Shown here one piece after another: positions 18,037 through 26,761 of a stretch of DNA of 64,000 nucleotides (the first letter of the stretch is position 1; each line of letters begins with the position of its first letter). A model generated the notes under the pieces. The model did no database searches and had not been told where the DNA came from. It saw nothing but the letters and a program-made list of their open reading frames with translations. The position numbers and the translations under genes were made by a program. The stretch is from Bacteroidota bacterium (lineage in GTDB: Bacteria; Bacteroidota; Ignavibacteria; UBA10030; SZUA-254), in the NCBI GenBank assembly GCA_036522515.1, contig DATDFQ010000019.1, forward strand, positions 100,035 to 164,034. Reading direction: 5' to 3'.

Positions 18037-19845
18037 CTACGGCGCCTTCTTAATGGTGAAGAGGATGCTCGTCCCCTTGCCGACCTCGCTCTCGACCCAG
18101 ATCGTCCCGCCGTGCGCCTCGACGACTTCCTTGCAAATCCAGAGCCCGAGCCCCGCGCCTTTGATCTGGCTCCCTTCGCCGGTGTCGACCCGCGAGAATT
18201 TCCTGAAGAGAGAATCGAGTTTCTCCGCCGGGATGCCGATTCCTTCGTCCGAGACCCTGAGGAGCATCTGATCCGTCTCGTGTTCGCGCGCCGAAACGGA
18301 AATCGCGCCGCCGCGCGGCGAATACTTCACGGCGTTGCCGATCAGGTTCTGCACCACCTGCCTCAGCTTCGCCTGGTCCGCTTTGATGAAGAGGACGTTC
18401 GGTTCGACCTCGAACGAGATCGTGTGCCGGCTCGAAATCCGGATCATCGAGATCGCGTCCTGGATGAGGCGCTCCACGTTCACGACCTTGAACTCGTAAC
18501 TCAGCTTGCCGGACTCGATCTTCGTGATCGAGAGGGTGTCCTCCGCAAGCTGGTTCAGCTTGTTGGCCTGGTCGACGATGATCTGAAGATAATCCTTGAA
18601 CCGCTTCACCTTCTGGACGTCTTCATGCTTCAGCAGGGCTTTTCCCGCCAGGATGATGCTCGAGAGAGGGGAACGGAAATCGTGTGAAACGATTCCGAGG
18701 AATTCCGATTTCATCTTATCCAGATCGACCAGCTTCACGTTCGTCCGCTGGACATCCTCGTAGAGGCGCGCGTTCTTGAGCGCGCTCCCGAGCTGCTCGC
18801 AGAGCGTCTCCAGGACCACCGCGTCGGTCTCGTCGAACGCGTGGAGCTTCCGGTCTTCCACGTTCAGCACGCCGGCGACCAGCCCCTCCACCCTGATGGG
18901 GATCGCCAGCTCCGACTTCGTTTCAGGGCTCGCGGGCGAGATGTACCGGGGATCCTGCGACACGTCGTTGCAGAGCACCTTCTCGTCGTGCGACACGACC
19001 CATCCGGCGATTCCGGCTTCGAGGTCCTGCAGGTATCCGGGGGGGAGAACGTCGCCATGGCTTCCGGAATGGGCCTCGAGCACGAGGTGCCTCCTCTCCT
19101 CATCGAGCAGGAAGATCGCCACGTCGCAATAGTTGAACGTTTTTTGAATCGCTTCCGCCGCCACCCGGAGGAGCTCTTCACGGTCCAGCATCGATCGGAG
19201 GCGGTGGGTGATCTCGTTGATCAGCTCTATCTGGGAAATCCGTTTCCCCGCGTCTTCGAAGATGGTCGAATTCTTGAGCGACACGGCGCAGTGGTGGGCG
19301 AAGACACGCGCGATCGCGAGATCCTCCTCCGTGTATCCCGCCTGGTCCGCGGATCCAAAGACGATGCAGCCGATCGTTTCGCTCCCGGTCTGCATCGGAA
19401 CCGCAAGAATCGACTGAATGCCGAGGTCTTCGAGCCTCCCTTCCAAGGCCGGGCTGAACGCACGGACGGTCTGGACTCCAGACCTGAACGGCATCCGGCT
19501 CTTCATCACCATCCCCGGAATGCCCTCCTCGATGCTGAAATGCTTGTGGTTGAGATCCGCCGCGTCGGCCACGGTCGAAAGAGACCTGACGACGTAGTGG
19601 GTCCGTGCGCGGTTCAGAAGCGCGATGAAGCAGGAGTGAAATCCCATCAGCCACCTCGCCTCGGCGCGCACAAGGGAGAGGATCTCCTCCACGCTTTCCC
19701 CTTCGTCGATCATGAGTGCGACGTCGTGCAGCGTCGACAAACGTTCCGCGAGCGTCAATTCATCCACGAACTGTTCCAGCCCCGGGCCGGGATCCCGGCC
19801 GGGCTGTCGCCTGCTGGCGTGTTCAAATGACATTCTCTGTTCCAC
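18037..19845 (-). CDS. Cytoplasmic GAF-GAF sensor histidine kinase
   Basis: A 602-residue protein with no membrane segment. Two GAF domains are visible (about residues 30-200, with FSIEEGIPGMVMKSR and SILAVPMQTGSETIGCIVFG; and about 215-370, with LEAGIAGWVVSHDEKVLCND and SELAIPIRVEGLVAGVLNVE). A dimerisation domain follows with the phospho-acceptor histidine in GIVSHDFRSPLSS, then an ATPase domain with NLIGNAVKYSPRGG, DEGIGIP and GAGLGLWI. It should autophosphorylate in response to a soluble ligand or redox signal, but no response regulator is adjacent. It lies 30 bases downstream of purM, so co-transcription is possible. GTG 19845 or ATG 19833 could be the start. Confidence 0.92.
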   Translation of the reverse strand: MEQRMSFEHASRRQPGRDPGPGLEQFVDELTLAERLSTLHDVALMIDEGESVEEILSLVRAEARWLMGFHSCFIALLNRARTHYVVRSLSTVADAADLNHKHFSIEEGIPGMVMKSRMPFRSGVQTVRAFSPALEGRLEDLGIQSILAVPMQTGSETIGCIVFGSADQAGYTEEDLAIARVFAHHCAVSLKNSTIFEDAGKRISQIELINEITHRLRSMLDREELLRVAAEAIQKTFNYCDVAIFLLDEERRHLVLEAHSGSHGDVLPPGYLQDLEAGIAGWVVSHDEKVLCNDVSQDPRYISPASPETKSELAIPIRVEGLVAGVLNVEDRKLHAFDETDAVVLETLCEQLGSALKNARLYEDVQRTNVKLVDLDKMKSEFLGIVSHDFRSPLSSIILAGKALLKHEDVQKVKRFKDYLQIIVDQANKLNQLAEDTLSITKIESGKLSYEFKVVNVERLIQDAISMIRISSRHTISFEVEPNVLFIKADQAKLRQVVQNLIGNAVKYSPRGGAISVSAREHETDQMLLRVSDEGIGIPAEKLDSLFRKFSRVDTGEGSQIKGAGLGLWICKEVVEAHGGTIWVESEVGKGTSILFTIKKAP

Positions 19846-19875
19846 AATGGTTCCGGCGGTTAGTATTCAGTCGGT

Positions 19876-20877
19876 TCAGGCCTTGCACACCTCGCCGAGG
19901 AGAAACGGGATTTCCCCGGCCGCCCGGAGCGTCTTCATGACGCGATCGGTTCCGGCCTTCGAGGCGATAATGACCAATCCGGCGCCCAGATTGAACGTCG
20001 CCCGCATTTCTTTTTCCGGCACCCGCCCCTCCTTCTGGATCAATCCGAAAATCGCGGGCCTCGGCCATCGCTTCCAATCGATTTTGAGCCCGAGGTTCCG
20101 GGGAATGACCCTCGACGTGTTTCCGGAAATTCCGCCCCCGGTCACGTGAGCGATGCCATGCACCTCCGGCTTTCCCGAGAGGGCCCGGATCGCCTTCAGG
20201 TAGGAGCGATGGACTGCGAGAAGCGATTCGCCGAGCCTCATTCCGAGTTCGTCGATAAAGTCTTCCACCTCGAACTTCTCGAACAGAACGGCCCGGGCGA
20301 GAGAAAAACCGTTGGTATGGAGCCCCGTCGACGGAAGCCCGATCAGGGAATCCCCGGCGCGAACGTTCTGCTTATCGTAGAGTTCGCCTTTTTCCGCGAC
20401 TCCCACGATCATGCCTGCGAGATCGTATTCGTTCTCGCGATAAAAGCCGGGCATCTCGGCGGTCTCCCCGCCGACGAGCGCGCACGAGTTCTCACGGCAT
20501 GCCTTCACCATTCCGCCGATCACCTGCTTCGCGACGGCCGGGAGCAATCTACCCGTCGCGAAATAGTCGAGAAAAAACAGGGGACGGGCGCCGCAGACCG
20601 CGATATCGTTGACGCAATGGTTGACGAGATCTTGCCCTACGGTGTCGTGCTTGTCCATCAGGAATGCCACCTTGAGTTTGGTGCCGACCCCGTCCACGCT
20701 CGAGACGAGGACAGGCTCTTTAAGGCCGCCGAACCCGGCGTCATACAGGGCCCCGAACCCGCCGATATCTCCCAGGACAGACTCGGAAAACGTCGAGCGT
20801 ACTTTTTCCCTGATGTCGCGGACGAGATCCTCGCCGGCCTTGATCCCTACCCCTGCCTCGTTGTATGATTTCGTCAC
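19876..20877 (-). CDS. purM: Phosphoribosylformylglycinamidine cyclo-ligase (AIR synthetase)
   Basis: Forms 5-aminoimidazole ribotide from FGAM with ATP, step five of purine synthesis. The 333-residue protein has YNEAGVGIKAGEDLVRDI at the N-terminus, SVDGVGTKLKVA, HDTVGQDLVNHCVNDI, ALVGGETAEMPGFY and HVTGGGISGNTSRVIP, all in family order. Length is normal. The promoter region upstream contains TATATT at 20918-20913 flanked by an 8-bp inverted repeat, GTGTCCGA (20882-20889) and TCGGACAC (20926-20933). It is divergent from the FAH-family gene. Confidence 0.97.
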   Translation of the reverse strand: MTKSYNEAGVGIKAGEDLVRDIREKVRSTFSESVLGDIGGFGALYDAGFGGLKEPVLVSSVDGVGTKLKVAFLMDKHDTVGQDLVNHCVNDIAVCGARPLFFLDYFATGRLLPAVAKQVIGGMVKACRENSCALVGGETAEMPGFYRENEYDLAGMIVGVAEKGELYDKQNVRAGDSLIGLPSTGLHTNGFSLARAVLFEKFEVEDFIDELGMRLGESLLAVHRSYLKAIRALSGKPEVHGIAHVTGGGISGNTSRVIPRNLGLKIDWKRWPRPAIFGLIQKEGRVPEKEMRATFNLGAGLVIIASKAGTDRVMKTLRAAGEIPFLLGEVCKA

Positions 20878-20976
20878 CCTCGTGTCCGACCTTCAGTTCA
20901 TGAACGGCGCACAATATAGTGATAATCGGACACAAAAATAAACCGGTTGTGACCTCTGGCACGGCGGCGAAAAGTA

Positions 20977-21005
20977 TTGCGGAACTGGCGATTTATCCCT
21001 ATATT
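20977..21005 (+). promoter_or_regulatory. Predicted promoter of the FAH-M23-valS operon
   Basis: TTGCGG (20977-20982) and TATATT (21000-21005) with a 17-base spacer. The start of transcription would be near 21012, only about six bases before ATG 21018, so the first transcript may be almost leaderless. Confidence 0.5.
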
Positions 21006-21017
21006 TTCGGCAGATTC

Positions 21018-21680
21018 ATGCATACGATCACGCTTCGGGGACATGAGGATTCGCTGCCGGTTGGCACCATATTTTGCCTGGGCAGAAACTATGCCGAGCA
21101 TGCGCGCGAAATGCAGGCTGAGATCACGCAGACCCCCATCGTGTTTCTCAAGCCCCGTGCCGCCCTCATCCATGACGGCGAAACCATCGTCATCCCCTCC
21201 ATCTCCCGGGAAACGCACCATGAGGTCGAGCTGGTCGTCGCGATAGGGAGAGGCGGAAAACGGATCGCGCGGAGCGCCGCTTACAGCCACGTGCTCGGAT
21301 ACGGCGTGGGACTCGACATGACACTGCGCGACGTCCAGGAGGAGGCCAAACAGCGGGGGCTCCCGTGGAGCGTCGCCAAGGGATTTGACACCTCCGCCCC
21401 CGTCTCGGAGTTCATTCCCCCCGACCGTCTCGGGGACCCGCACGCGCAGACCATCTGCTGCAGAGTCAACGGCTCGGTGAGGCAACGGGCTTCCACCGGT
21501 TCGATGATCTCCCGCATCGATGTAGTCATCGAATATATCTCCTCCATCTTCACGATCGAACCCGGCGACCTGATCTTCACCGGCACGCCCGAGGGGGTCG
21601 GAGCGGTAAGGCATGGAGACGTCGTCGAGGCGGAATTGACCGGGTTCGCGCGGATCTCCCACCCTGTCAGGAACGCGTAA
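21018..21680 (+). CDS. Fumarylacetoacetate hydrolase family protein (FAHD1-like)
   Basis: A 220-residue cytosolic hydrolase of the FAH superfamily. Conserved blocks are IFCLGRNYAEHAREM, PIVFLKPRAAL, the metal-binding HHEVELVVAIG, YGVGLDMTLRDVQ, KGFDTSAPVSEF and the closing LIFTGTPEGVGAV. Such enzymes act on acylpyruvates or decarboxylate oxaloacetate with Mg2+; which one cannot be told from sequence. The frame runs upstream to 20919, but homology and the promoter both support ATG 21018. It ends one base before the M23 peptidase start, which implies one operon. Confidence 0.9.
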   Translation: MHTITLRGHEDSLPVGTIFCLGRNYAEHAREMQAEITQTPIVFLKPRAALIHDGETIVIPSISRETHHEVELVVAIGRGGKRIARSAAYSHVLGYGVGLDMTLRDVQEEAKQRGLPWSVAKGFDTSAPVSEFIPPDRLGDPHAQTICCRVNGSVRQRASTGSMISRIDVVIEYISSIFTIEPGDLIFTGTPEGVGAVRHGDVVEAELTGFARISHPVRNA

Positions 21681-21681
21681 G

Positions 21682-23991
21682 TTGACCTCCGCCCGAATGG
21701 TCCGCTTCGGCTCCTTGTTCTTGCTTCTCTTCGCGTGCGCGGCCGCCCCGCACGAGCCCGGCGGCGCTCACACCGCCTCTCCTCCCCCCGGCCTCGCGCC
21801 GGCGCCTCAGGGACTCCAGAACCCGGAGGAGCGCCCTCAGGTCGATCCGCGCGACTACATCTGGCCCACCGACGCGAGCACCAGCGTCACTTCGTCGTTC
21901 GCGGAGTACCGGTCGAGCCACTTTCACGGAGGCATCGACGTCAGCACTCACGGCCATACCGGTTACAAGGTGTTCGCGGCGCGCGACGGGTATGTCTACC
22001 GCATCGTGATCACCCCGGACGGGTACGGCAAGATGCTCTACCTGAGGCATCGGGACGGCTTTTTCACCACCTATGCGCACCTCAAGACCTTCAGCCCGGA
22101 ACTCAACAAGCTTGTCCGGCAGGAGCAGTACCGCCGGGGGACGTATTCCATCGATCTGAGGCCGGATTCCGGAGCGATTACCGTCGAGAAGGGGGACGTC
22201 GTGGCGTACACGGGGGACACAGGGTTCGGTCCTCCGCACCTTCACTTTGAAATCAGGGACAGGGATCTCAATCCCGTCAACCCGATGCTATCCGGGGCAT
22301 TCCTGGTTCCGGACAGGCTTCCCCCCGTGGTCCACCGGCTGCTCCTCTCCCCGCTCACCTACAGCTCGAGCGTCGACAAGGTTCCGCAGCCGAAAATCGT
22401 GAGGAGGTTCGCCCGCACCCGGGCGGGCCTTACGGTGCCGCAGAAATTGATCGTCCACGGCACAATCGGACTCGGGATCGACGTGATCGACCGCTCGGAG
22501 GGAACCTGGAGCCGGGCGGGAATTCACCGGCTGGAATTGTACCTGGACGACAGTCTGACGTTCGTGAAATCGCTCGACCAGGTCCCCGCCGACGAGACCA
22601 AGGAAATCGATCTCGATTACGACCTGCCGATGATTCTTCAGGGCTGGGGAAAGTTTCAGAAGCTCTATATCGAGCCGGGAAATTCTCTTCCGTTCTACAA
22701 CCATCAGCCCGAAGGGACCGGCGTCATCCACGGGGAACTCCTGAGCGAAGGCCCCCACTCCTACCGGATCGTCTCGTCGGATTTTCAGGGGAATCACACG
22801 ACGCTCAGCGGGACGCTGCTCGTAAACCACCGCCCGGTGATCGCGGTCAGCAGCGTCGACGACGACGGGGTGGTTCTCAACGGGAAGGACCTCGATCTGA
22901 TCCAGGTGTTTCACGTCGCGGGCAGGAAGCTCTCGGGCACCTCGTGGGCCGAACATACGATCAGGCGCGGCAGCTTTGAGGCAGACGCCACCGGCATCGA
23001 GCTCCCGATCGATACGAAGCGGTACGATCTCCTGAGGATCGTGGCCGAGACGAAATTGGGTTCCGAAACTCCTCCGATCTTTGCCGTGCTTCGCAAGCCG
23101 CGCGATTCCGCGCGGAGCGTCAGCCTGAAGACCGATATCCGGGACGATTACGTTCAATTCACGCTGAACTCTGCGGGACTGTTCACATCGACTCCCCAGG
23201 TGACTGTGCAGGAGGGATCGACCGCCGAAACAGTCCCGATGTGGGCCTCCGACCTGACGAAATACACCGGGGCGTTCGTTCCGTCCGACCATATCGAAGG
23301 CCGGCGGATCGTCACGGTGCAATCCGAAACGAACGGCAACGCCCAGACCACGAGGGACGAGTTTACCCTCTACCCGGTGCCCGCGGACCGGCGCGGCACT
23401 TTCACCGCCGAGGGCCCGGGCCTGAAGTTTTCCTACGATTCCGGCGCCGTCTACAAGCCGCTTCTCCTCCAGGTGACGGGAGAAAATTATGAGCACTCGA
23501 CGGTGTACATTCTCGAACCGCAGGACCGGCTGCTCAATCGCGGGATCCGGGTTTCGGTGCCCGCCGGGCCCGCCCCGCCTGGCAGCCACCGGGGCCTCTT
23601 TTTCCGGTCGACCGGCGGCTGGGGCTTCCGGACCGACAAGCCGGACGACGGGGGCGCCTCGTACTCGACCACGCTCACCCGGACGCTCGGCGAACTCGCC
23701 GTGCTCGCCGACGACGAACCCCCCACCTTCGGGCGCTTGAGGGTCTCCGCGCCCAGAGGAAAACCCTCCGTCCGGTTCCGGTACCGGGACAATCTCTCCG
23801 GCGTTGATACCGATGAAATTAAGGTGTACATTGATGACGGGCTCGTCATCCCCGAAATCGACGGAGAACATCATGACGCATGGTATCAGGCCGACGACCG
23901 CCTCGAGCGCGGTAAACACGCGCTGAAGATCACCATGAAGGACCGGATGCAGAACCAGACGCAAATCACCCGGACCTTCACCGTCCGCTGA
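21682..23991 (+). CDS. Exported M23-family metallopeptidase
   Basis: A 769-residue protein with an N-terminal hydrophobic signal (FGSLFLLLFACA, possibly a lipobox). An M23 (LytM-like) domain follows at about residues 58-215: WPTDASTSVTSSFAEYR, zinc-binding HFHGGIDVS (His82, Asp86) and GFGPPHLHFEIRD. The remaining 550 residues are beta-rich with no domain I can name and may position the enzyme at the envelope. Expected role is cleavage of peptidoglycan cross-links in the periplasm; since the zinc residues are present, it should be active. The TTG at 21682 has AGGAA upstream; ATG 21697 is the alternative. It precedes valS by 25 bases. Confidence 0.88.
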   Translation: MTSARMVRFGSLFLLLFACAAAPHEPGGAHTASPPPGLAPAPQGLQNPEERPQVDPRDYIWPTDASTSVTSSFAEYRSSHFHGGIDVSTHGHTGYKVFAARDGYVYRIVITPDGYGKMLYLRHRDGFFTTYAHLKTFSPELNKLVRQEQYRRGTYSIDLRPDSGAITVEKGDVVAYTGDTGFGPPHLHFEIRDRDLNPVNPMLSGAFLVPDRLPPVVHRLLLSPLTYSSSVDKVPQPKIVRRFARTRAGLTVPQKLIVHGTIGLGIDVIDRSEGTWSRAGIHRLELYLDDSLTFVKSLDQVPADETKEIDLDYDLPMILQGWGKFQKLYIEPGNSLPFYNHQPEGTGVIHGELLSEGPHSYRIVSSDFQGNHTTLSGTLLVNHRPVIAVSSVDDDGVVLNGKDLDLIQVFHVAGRKLSGTSWAEHTIRRGSFEADATGIELPIDTKRYDLLRIVAETKLGSETPPIFAVLRKPRDSARSVSLKTDIRDDYVQFTLNSAGLFTSTPQVTVQEGSTAETVPMWASDLTKYTGAFVPSDHIEGRRIVTVQSETNGNAQTTRDEFTLYPVPADRRGTFTAEGPGLKFSYDSGAVYKPLLLQVTGENYEHSTVYILEPQDRLLNRGIRVSVPAGPAPPGSHRGLFFRSTGGWGFRTDKPDDGGASYSTTLTRTLGELAVLADDEPPTFGRLRVSAPRGKPSVRFRYRDNLSGVDTDEIKVYIDDGLVIPEIDGEHHDAWYQADDRLERGKHALKITMKDRMQNQTQITRTFTVR

Positions 23992-24016
23992 CCGACTCCC
24001 AACTTCGCTTCAAGCA

Positions 24017-26761
24017 ATGACCGAATTATCCAAGGCCTTTAGCCCCCAGGATGTGGAAGACCGGTGGTACCGGTTCTGGGAAACGAACGGCTATTTTCAT
24101 GCGACGGTGAACCCGGCACGGACTCCCTATACCATCGTGATCCCCCCGCCCAATATCACCGGGATCCTCACGATGGGACACGTGCTCAACAATACGATCC
24201 AGGATGTCTTCATCCGGTGGAAGCGCATGAGGGGGTACGAAACGCTCTGGATGCCGGGCACCGACCATGCGGGCATCGCGACACAGAACGTCGTCGAAAA
24301 GGCCCTGAGCAAGGAGGGAAAAAACCGGCACGAACTCGGGAGGGAGGAATTCCTCCGCCGGGTCTGGGCTTGGAAACACGAGTACGGCGGCACGATCATC
24401 CGCCAGTTGCGCAAGCTCGGCACGTCGTGCGATTGGGAACGCGAACGTTTCACGATGGATGAGGGGCTTTCCGCCGCGGTCGACGAGATGTTCATCCGGT
24501 TGCACCGGAAGGGACTCATCTACCGGGGAAAATATATCGTGAACTGGTGCCCGAAGGACCACACGGCGATCAGCGACGACGAGGTGGAGCGTTCCGAGCA
24601 TCAGGGGAAGCTCTACTTCATCCGGTATCCGGTGAAGGGCGCGGCGAAGGGATCGCCGGGAGAGTACGCGGTCGTCGCCACGACACGCCCCGAAACGATT
24701 CTCGGGGACACCGCGGTCGCCGTCCATCCGGAGGACCCCCGGTACCGCGGCCTGATCGGGAAAACCGCAATCCTTCCGCTCGTCGGCCGCGAGCTGCCGA
24801 TCATCGCCGATAAGTACGTCGATCCGAAATTCGGCACCGGGATGGTGAAGATGACTCCGGCCCACGATCCGAACGATTACGAGGTCGCCCAGCGCCACAA
24901 TCTCGCGTTCATCAACATCCTCACCGAATCGGCCGCAATCAACGAGGCGGCGCCGGAGCGCTACCGGGGCATGGACCGGTTCGACGCCCGCAAGGCGATC
25001 GTCGAGGACCTGACCGCGGGGGGCTATCTCGTGAAGACCGACGATCACGTTCAGACGATCGGAAGGTGCTACCGGTGCCAGACGATCATAGAGCCCTACC
25101 TTTCGGAACAGTGGTTCGTCAGGATGAAACCCCTCGCGGAGCCGGCGCTCAAGGCCGTGCTGGACGGGACCATCAGGTTTCACCCCGCGCACTGGGTGAA
25201 GACGTACGAATTCTGGATGGCCAATATCCGCGACTGGTGCATTTCACGGCAGCTCTGGTGGGGCCACCGCATCCCGGTCTGGTATTGCGTCGGCGACGAT
25301 GCGTGCAAGCTCGAATGCAGAGAGCCCGTCGTCTCGGCCACGAAGCCGGAGCGCTGCCCTCATTGCGGGTCGTCCAATTTCCGGCAGGACGAGGACGTGC
25401 TCGACACATGGTTTTCCTCCTGGCTCTGGCCCTTCTCGACGCTCGGGTGGCCCGCCAGGACCGAAGACCTCCGCTATTTTTATCCGACCGACACGCTTGT
25501 AACGGGTCCGGACATTATTTTCTTCTGGGTGGCGCGCATGATCATGGCGGGCCTGGAGGTGATGGAGGAGGTCCCCCTCCCCGACGGATCCGCGCGCCGG
25601 GGAGCCGGTGAAATCGTCCCGTTCAGGGACGTCTACTTCACGAGCATCATACGCGACATGCGGGGCCGAAAGATGAGCAAGTCGCTCGGCAACTCGCCCG
25701 ATCCGCTCGACGTCATCGCTCAGTACGGCGCCGACGCCCTCCGCTTTACGATCGTCTATCTCGCTCCCCTCGGTCAGGACGTCCTCTACTCCAACGAGAA
25801 ATGCGAGCTCGGCAGGAACTTCGCGAACAAGATCTGGAATGCGGGAAGATTCCTCCTCATGAACAGGGAACAGATCGGCGCATCGACCCGCGCGAATCCC
25901 GCGGGCGGGATCCCCGAAGAGTTCCTCGACCTTGCCGACCGCTGGATGCTCTCCCGGCTTCATTCCACCGCGGGCGAGCTCGAAACATCGCTGGAGCAAT
26001 TCGACATCAATCAGGCGACGAAGCTCCTCTATGATTTCGTGTGGCACGATTTCTGCGACTGGTACGTCGAAATGATCAAAGGGCGTCTCTACGGCGACGA
26101 GCCCGCGGAGGTCAAGCAGGTGGTTCTTGCACGGGCCATCGGGGTCTTTGAACACGCGCTCCGGATGGTGCATCCGTTCATGCCGTTCGTGACGGAGGAA
26201 CTCTGGCAGAATCTGGAGACACGGGCGCAGGGCGCGTCCATCATGATCGCCCCATTCCCTGCGAAAGATTCGCGCTGGATCGACACCGAAACCGAAAGCG
26301 AAATGGCGTTTGTTCAGAGCGCCGTCAACAGCGTCCGGAACATCCGCGGAGAACTTGCCGTACCGCCTTCGAAGGAGATCGAGCTCTTCATCCATTTTCC
26401 GGTGAAGTCGCGCGAGAAGATCCTCGAGAAGTATCAGGGGTATTTCAAGCGCCTCGCGCGCGTCACCAACATCCGGCAGTTGAAAAACGGAGAGAAGCCC
26501 GCCCACGCGGCCAGCGCCGTTGTCGAAGGGGGCGAGATCTTCATACCCCTTGAAGGGATCATCGATCTCGAGGCCGAGCGGGGCCGTCTCGAGAAGGAGA
26601 TCTCCCACACACGGCGGATGATCGACACGATCACGAACAAGCTCTCCAATCCGAACTTCGCCGGGAAGGCCCCGACTGAAGTCGTGGCGAAGGAGCGCGA
26701 GAAGCTCGGGCACTTCGAGGCGAACCTCGCAAAACTCGAACAGAATCTGGAACGATTGTGA
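24017..26761 (+). CDS. valS: Valyl-tRNA synthetase
   Basis: Charges tRNA-Val with valine and edits mischarged threonine. The 914-residue class Ia enzyme has PPPNITGILTMGHVLNNTIQ with the HIGH-type motif HVLN (55-58), the editing domain (ATTRPETILGDTAVAVHPED), and KMSKS at 552-556. An anticodon-binding domain and a C-terminal coiled coil follow (about residues 850-914, with EAERGRLEKEISHTRRMI). It starts 25 bases after the M23 gene and overlaps the next gene by four bases (GTGA). Full length. Confidence 0.98.
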   Translation: MTELSKAFSPQDVEDRWYRFWETNGYFHATVNPARTPYTIVIPPPNITGILTMGHVLNNTIQDVFIRWKRMRGYETLWMPGTDHAGIATQNVVEKALSKEGKNRHELGREEFLRRVWAWKHEYGGTIIRQLRKLGTSCDWERERFTMDEGLSAAVDEMFIRLHRKGLIYRGKYIVNWCPKDHTAISDDEVERSEHQGKLYFIRYPVKGAAKGSPGEYAVVATTRPETILGDTAVAVHPEDPRYRGLIGKTAILPLVGRELPIIADKYVDPKFGTGMVKMTPAHDPNDYEVAQRHNLAFINILTESAAINEAAPERYRGMDRFDARKAIVEDLTAGGYLVKTDDHVQTIGRCYRCQTIIEPYLSEQWFVRMKPLAEPALKAVLDGTIRFHPAHWVKTYEFWMANIRDWCISRQLWWGHRIPVWYCVGDDACKLECREPVVSATKPERCPHCGSSNFRQDEDVLDTWFSSWLWPFSTLGWPARTEDLRYFYPTDTLVTGPDIIFFWVARMIMAGLEVMEEVPLPDGSARRGAGEIVPFRDVYFTSIIRDMRGRKMSKSLGNSPDPLDVIAQYGADALRFTIVYLAPLGQDVLYSNEKCELGRNFANKIWNAGRFLLMNREQIGASTRANPAGGIPEEFLDLADRWMLSRLHSTAGELETSLEQFDINQATKLLYDFVWHDFCDWYVEMIKGRLYGDEPAEVKQVVLARAIGVFEHALRMVHPFMPFVTEELWQNLETRAQGASIMIAPFPAKDSRWIDTETESEMAFVQSAVNSVRNIRGELAVPPSKEIELFIHFPVKSREKILEKYQGYFKRLARVTNIRQLKNGEKPAHAASAVVEGGEIFIPLEGIIDLEAERGRLEKEISHTRRMIDTITNKLSNPNFAGKAPTEVVAKEREKLGHFEANLAKLEQNLERL

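Noticed and set aside
20919..21017. N-terminal extension of the FAH-family protein
   Set aside because: The 33 extra codons have no homology and lie over and before the predicted promoter; ATG 21018 is the better start.
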